A model generated the notes under the pieces. The model had not been told where the DNA came from. It searched no databases and saw only the letters and a program-made list of their open reading frames with translations. Both the position numbers and the translations under genes were made by a program. A stretch of DNA of 64,000 bases from Tetradesmus obliquus (Eukaryota; Chlorophyta; Chlorophyceae; Sphaeropleales; Scenedesmaceae): NCBI GenBank assembly GCA_030272155.1, contig CP126204.1:2037501-2101500 (forward strand). Direction: 5' to 3'. This document shows, piece after piece, positions 59,158 through 64,000 of this stretch (position 1 is the first letter of the stretch; every line of letters begins with the position of its first letter).

Positions 59158-62100
59158 ATGGCCGCGGCTGGCCTGTACCATGACAGGGGCCTGGTAAGTG
59201 CTTTGAAACATCACTTTCAAAGCAAACACGTAGCAGAGCATAGGGACACGTCCAGGTGCAAGGGCTATGCGATGCACCAGCACGCTCTATCACCACGACC
59301 ATGCTCTGTGTACATGTGCTGTCCTGCAGTCGCCATACCACAGCCGGCTGCCAGGAGACTCGCCTTACACGCCAGCAGGGCAGCTGCAACAGCACTTGGA
59401 TGAAGACCAGTACTATGAAGACGCAGACAACAGCAGCAGCACACCCTTTGCCAGCAAGGACAATCTACAGTCCAGCTGCCAGTACTTGGAGCCAGTCCTG
59501 CAAGGTCAGCATGAGCTCTGCATGTGTGACAGTCCTTTTGCTCGCCACCATTCAGCATCACATGCTGCAGCACGTGACACTGGCAGCATGCTGCTGGCCT
59601 ACAATGAGGTTGCTTGCCGACTGCCCCATCAGCCAGCCAACGCCGCAATGACCATCAAGTGCAGCTGCCACAGCGTGGCAGTCCTGCGCAGTACCTGGCT
59701 GCTGCAGCTATCAGTACAGCCAGTGATCAACTGCGTCCGCATGACGCTACAGTGGCAACCGCATGCCTGCCATTTGTCAAAGTCTGCAAGAGACTCCTTC
59801 ACTGGCTGTCAGCGATTGTGTGTGAACCCTGCTGACAGCGTCGTGCTGCCATATTTGTGCCGTGCAGACCTAGGAGTGAAGCAGTGGCAGCTGCACGGCG
59901 GCGACACAGTAGCGCTGGTGAATGCCCTGTATGAAGTTGTGCAGCAGCAGCAGAGCGTACTCGGCAGCAAGGAGCATCTGCAGGTGGGGAACAGCAGGCA
60001 AGCCGCGTATCATGTGTGTGAACACAGTTGGCAGCAGTATGCTCGTGCGCACATGCTGGCTGCTGGCCTGTAGCACTTTTGCCATTTGCCTTCGCGGAGC
60101 GTCTGTGCCGGGTCCTGCATGGTGGCGGTATCCTGTAATAAGTCGGCGAATGGCTTTGACTTGATGTTGCGGCCGCGCCCGTTGCTGGCGGCAACCACGG
60201 ACACAGTCATGCAGACGCGCATGGACCGCCGTACCGCTCTTTCCAAGTAAGTTTCATTGTACACCTGCAGGATGAGCTGCAGAAGCTTAGGGTTGATGCA
60301 AAGACGGCAGACAAGACCATTCAGCGGCTGCAGTGCCAGAGCGAGCAGAAGGCGCGGGAAGCTGGCGGCCTCAACATCAAGGTGTGCTGACATGAGCAGC
60401 TGTGCGTGTTTGCAGCCTGTTGTTGCGTGCTGTGTGCTCTGCCGGTGTTCATGTTATGTGTGGTGTCCCCTGAAATAGGAGCAGCCATGTGCAGCGTGGC
60501 AATGGGTTCACAGTAGGTGCATGCTCGACACTGCCCATAGTGTGTGTATAGGCGGCAGCAGCCCTGGGCACATCATGTGGCACTGTTCGTGCAGTGGGCC
60601 TCGCCACCAGCCCACGCAGGGCTGATCTTCTGATGTGTTCGTGACGCCCTTTGCATCGAGGCTGAAAGGCTGACTGTGCCCCTCGTCCTCTCCTGTGGTC
60701 CCTGCAGCTACGGCAGCTTCACGCTCGGCGCATTAATACTAGTGCGTGCAGAGCTCATTCTCATAAATGATTGTGACTCTCTGTGCACTGACACTCCGGC
60801 CAATCATGTCCGCCACTGTCTCCTGTACCTCGCAGCTACGGCAGCTTGATGCCTGGTACAGGGACGAGACAGAGCGCTGGGCAGCAGAGCGGGACCAGCT
60901 CGCTAAGAAGTGTGCACAGATGGAGCAGCGCCACGTGCAGTTCCAGCACGAGCTGCGGCGCAAAGACACAGAGTTTGAGAAGCTGCAGAAGCAGCTGGCA
61001 GCGCGGCTGGGGGCTGCTGCTGTGGCAGGCGGCAGCGCCAGGCGCAGCGTGGGCAGAAGCGGCAGCAGCAGCAGCGGCATGCAGGCGACCGGCAAGCTTA
61101 CGACAAGCGGCAGGTGGGTTGTTTTCTGGGCAACGTTGGCCAGATGTGGAGAAACACCTTTGGGACAGCAAGAGGAGAGGTGTGTGTATGTTTAGCAGCT
61201 CCTGCAGCGTCAGGCCCATTGCTGGCGCTTTTGCTTGCAGGATCTGCCGCACCAGCAGCATACATGCAAGCTATGTAAGGATACTGTGCGCTGCGGCCTT
61301 TATGGTGTTGCATGGCTGCCAGCTTGTTGTGTCCTGACTGAGAGGTTTACTGTCCCCGTTGATTGGCTGGTGCCATGTGTCCGTGGCTGATTTCCTGCAG
61401 GAATGGCACAGTCAGCAGCAGGAGCACAGCAGCAGCCATGCCAGCAGACACCCGTCGCGCAACGAAAGCAGAGTTGGAAGAGATTCACAAGGTGGGCTGC
61501 TGCTGGCCCCTACTGTCCTTGTCAACGCTGCCTTTGCCAGCCGGCATGCTGCACAGTGACCAACGAGCTGCACTTAGTAGAGGCAGCAGCAGCAGTGCTT
61601 GCTGCTCTTGCAGCACTGTGGCACAGCAGGAACCAAACGCTGGTGCTGTTGTGGTGGCCAGCGCATGCCAGCACACGGCCAGCTGCCAGTGACAGCTGCC
61701 ATGCCTGTGCCGCCTGGTTCTGCAGCGCATACAGCAGTGCCTGCCGGCGCCAAGCCAAGGATCGGCGACTGTATATTGCACGACATCGTGCCGTAACTTG
61801 CACATGGCACAGCATCTCGCTGCACCCAGCTGGTTCCTACATCCTGCCGCAACCCACACCACTTCCCTCTTATGTCGCTTTGTTTGTTTCTGGCATTGCA
61901 AATGGTGCTGCTGCCATCACCGCCGCCATGTGGCGTTTCGCCTTTGCAATACTGCAGAGAGTGGTGGAGGCGTTCGAGGCAGACAAGCAGGAGCTGCTGC
62001 AGGACAATGCCGCGCTGCGCAAGGCGCTGGTTGATCTGCAGGTGAGAGCAACAACACAGTTGGGATAGTGTGGCGCTGTGACATGGTTGCTTGACACAGC

Positions 62101-63758
62101 TGTATCCTATCATACAGCTATCACATAATTGCTGGCGCTCAGCTGCGTGGGACCACAAGGCAGTTCTGCAGCATGCATGCCAAGTGCCAGCCTTCAAACC
62201 ATGGGCTTTGAGTCCGCAGTTTGGGGCTGCCGCAGGCCAGGAAGACGAGCAGCACTCATGCCTGCGTGCATGCGTGCATGCGTGCGTTTGCAGGCAATCT
62301 TTGAAGCTTGGCGATCGATGGCCATTCCGCCATGCTGCTAGCGGACGTGTTCACATGTGTCTTGTGCTGCTGCGCCTGCTGCCGCCATCATCTCCAACCA
62401 TCTATTGCAGAGGGAACACGTAGATCTGCTGAACAGCAGCCACGCCACAGCAGCGCCATCGCCGACAGCAGCAGCAGCAGCCAAAGCTGGCGCTAAAGGC
62501 CTAGGCTGCTCAGCAGCAGCAGCGCTGGGTGGCAACCCTATCGCAGCGCTGCAACAGATGCAGAGCAAGCTGGACGCGCTCAGGGTGCGCAAGCAGCGCA
62601 TAACAGGTGAGGGCTTTGGGCTGTTGTGCTCCGTCCCCATGTGCTGTGCTCAAACTCACTGCGCACGGCTGCAGTTCCACATGCGCAAGCTGCAGCGCTT
62701 GCAGCAGCATGGACATAAGTGTTTTGAAAGCGCCAGTTCCACATCCTGCTACTCCGCATCGGCGTGTGATCATTGCTGTACAATGCTGTGCTCTGTTCCT
62801 TAGCAGGTGGCGGGCCTTAGCAGGTGGCGGGCCTTAGCAGGTGGCGGGACAGAGGCCGCCCAGCTTGCACGACAGCGCCCATTTGAATGCCTGCTGAGCA
62901 GCAGCTGCTGTGAAGGTAGCTGCCTGTCATCATCTGCAGCAGCTGCCAAGCCATGCTGAGCTTGCCATAATGTAGCAAAGCTGCAGCGCTGTTGGCATTG
63001 TGGCTGGCGCTGAACTCACTGTGGCTGCACCTGCTTTGTGCTGTTGTGTGGTGCTCCATGCCGCTGCTCGGCAGGTGGCGGCGGTGCTGCGGAGCTGCAG
63101 CAGCTGCACCAGCAGGCCCAGACTGCGGGTGAGCGCCTGCTGGTGGTCAAGCTGCTGGAGGCATGCAACATCCTGGATGAGCAGGACGCGGTGAGTTGTG
63201 CAGTGCTACCTGCACTGTACCATACAATGTTACATCATGTCTTACGTTTGCAGCCGCCTCAAGGGGTGGAGCTCCAAACAGGTGTATACATGAGGCTGTG
63301 GTATGGGAGTGAGCAGGGAGGCAGTTGAGTTGCTGTCTTATTGCGCCTGTGGTGTTGCCAGGCTGGGTAGCAGCGTATTCTGCTGCACGTTGTATGCGCG
63401 TCGTCGGCTGCATGTAGTGTCACAAGATGACTGGCTTGCTTGATGCACTGTAACAAGTGGCACTCAACATGCCGACTGCATGCAAGCATGCAGCCGAGCT
63501 GCCGTCAGCGGAACACCGATGCAGTGGCATGGCTGGATTGATTGGCACATGCGCAGCTGCACTGACAAGGTAGCAGTGGAACTGCACTGCGTGATTGCAA
63601 TGTGTGCTGCACGATGACCACCTCACGGCCTGTAGCATAGCACACGTCTGCACACCTTGCATGCAGCGCCAACCGTAACTCGCTGCGCCCTGCCTGCATC
63701 TTCGCTGCAGGCGCTGAGCTCGGCAATGAAGGCGCTGCCCAGCATGGGGCATGTCTGA
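59158..63758 (+). CDS. ADIP/SSX2IP-like coiled-coil protein
   Basis: Ten exons: 59158-59193, 59330-59504, 59868-59983, 60271-60381, 60836-61113, 61401-61491, 61958-62041, 62411-62606, 63075-63190 and 63711-63758. All phases close, giving 416 residues. Order: MAAAGLYHDRGL start; DLGVKQWQLHGGDTVALVNA and LYEVVQQQQ; a long coiled coil (DELQKLRVDAKTADKTIQRL, WAAERDQLAKKCAQMEQRHV, HELRRKDTEFEKLQKQL); then RVVEAFEADKQELLQDNAAL RKAL; and a C-terminal helix (LLVVKLLEACNILDEQDA). This follows the afadin/alpha-actinin-binding (ADIP) domain of SSX2IP and yeast Msd1, which anchor microtubules at centrosomes and basal bodies. A basal-body or spindle-pole role here is inferred from the family. The 3' UTR may be short: TGTAA at 63774-63778. 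Confidence 0.82.
60708..60728 (+). repeat. copy of ADIP-like exon 5 acceptor edge
   Basis: CCTGCAG|CTACGGCAGCTT, 128 bp before the real exon start at 60836 (CGCAG|CTACGGCAGCTTGATGCC). The surrounding intron (CTCTCCTGTGGTCCC / GTCTCCTGTACCTC) is also similar. Confidence 0.75.
62802..62850 (+). repeat. three short tandem copies of an acceptor edge
   Basis: TTAGCAGGTGGCGGGCC is repeated three times at about 17-bp spacing. It resembles the real exon 9 start GGCAG|GTGGCGGCGG at 63075, which lies about 250 bp downstream. Confidence 0.7.
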
Positions 63759-64000
63759 TCAGAGGCAGCCCGATGTAAATGAGCGAATTCAGACGCCTAC
63801 AGAGGCCCGAGGACTACGCTGAATGCTTGGCATTTTATGTGGCTGGGCATTTTAGGTGGCTGGGCAAGCAGCAGCTGTCTGACTTGCTTGCCAACCCTGG
63901 CTGCTCTTGGTGCGGAGTGAGGTTGCAGCAGCTGCGGAGCCGGCGGAAGCTCGCAGCTATCATGCAAAATGACGAATTCTAGACAAAGCCAGGATGCCGA
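63759..64000. other. window end, downstream of the ADIP-like gene
   Basis: An ATG frame at 63779-63982 (67 codons) starts 20 bp after the stop of the previous gene and has no recognisable domain. It may be 3' UTR or the start of the next gene. The window ends too soon to decide. Confidence 0.35.

Noticed and set aside
59267-60073. 268-codon plus-strand frame in the ADIP-like locus
   Set aside because: It reads exon 2 out of frame and runs through introns. The ADIP-like exons in the other frame join in phase and match a family.

Overview
The window is nuclear DNA of a green alga, probably a chlorophyte of the Sphaeropleales/Scenedesmaceae kind (inference). The grounds are: spliceosomal GT-AG introns of about 100-900 bp in almost every gene, (CAG)n/(CTG)n tracts everywhere, plastid-targeted photosynthesis and pyrophosphate proteins, and possible TGTAA poly(A) signals. 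There is no sign of bacterial operons, plasmids, CRISPR or rRNA. All gene models were spliced by eye from protein-family fit, GT-AG sites and codon phase. Most phases close exactly.

Layout. 0.7-1.2 kb: secreted two-domain Kazal protein (+). 3.9-6.0 kb: CCDC97-like protein (-), head-to-head with TFIIA gamma (+, 6.6-8.4 kb). 9.4-11.0 kb: small secreted Cys-rich protein (+). 11.7-17.3 kb: large protein with repeated 'MPTxxxLxxAGRxDL...GG...LGL' modules (+). 17.7-22.4 kb: FIST/FIST_C protein (+). 23.7-25.1 kb: SnoaL-like protein (-). 26.0-28.4 kb: PDX2 glutaminase (-), head-to-head with plastid inorganic pyrophosphatase (+, 28.7-32.7 kb). 33.5-37.1 kb: LPA1/REP27 photosystem II assembly factor (+). 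37.8-41.8 kb: MYND-finger protein (-). 42.9-44.7 kb: protein kinase (-). 46.2-50.0 kb: very Gln-rich protein of unknown function (-). 53.6-58.7 kb: DED1/DDX3-type RNA helicase (-), head-to-head with an ADIP/SSX2IP-like coiled-coil protein (+, 59.2-63.8 kb). These are mostly unrelated housekeeping genes. No shared pathway links the neighbours beyond the three divergent pairs.

The most striking signal is structural. In most multi-exon genes, one or more exon edges (a splice site plus about 20-70 bp of exon, together with adjacent intron) are present as direct tandem copies inside the intron, in up to six copies at roughly 110-130 bp spacing. The same happens at some CDS ends, leaving a copy of the last codons behind the stop. 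Most copies are decayed pseudo-exon edges. One, in the FIST gene at 19188-19331, is a complete, phase-symmetric, open duplicate exon that could be used as an alternative exon. A 69-bp unit at 13778-14122 is duplicated in frame inside an exon. TFIIA gamma also appears to need a 9-nt micro-exon.
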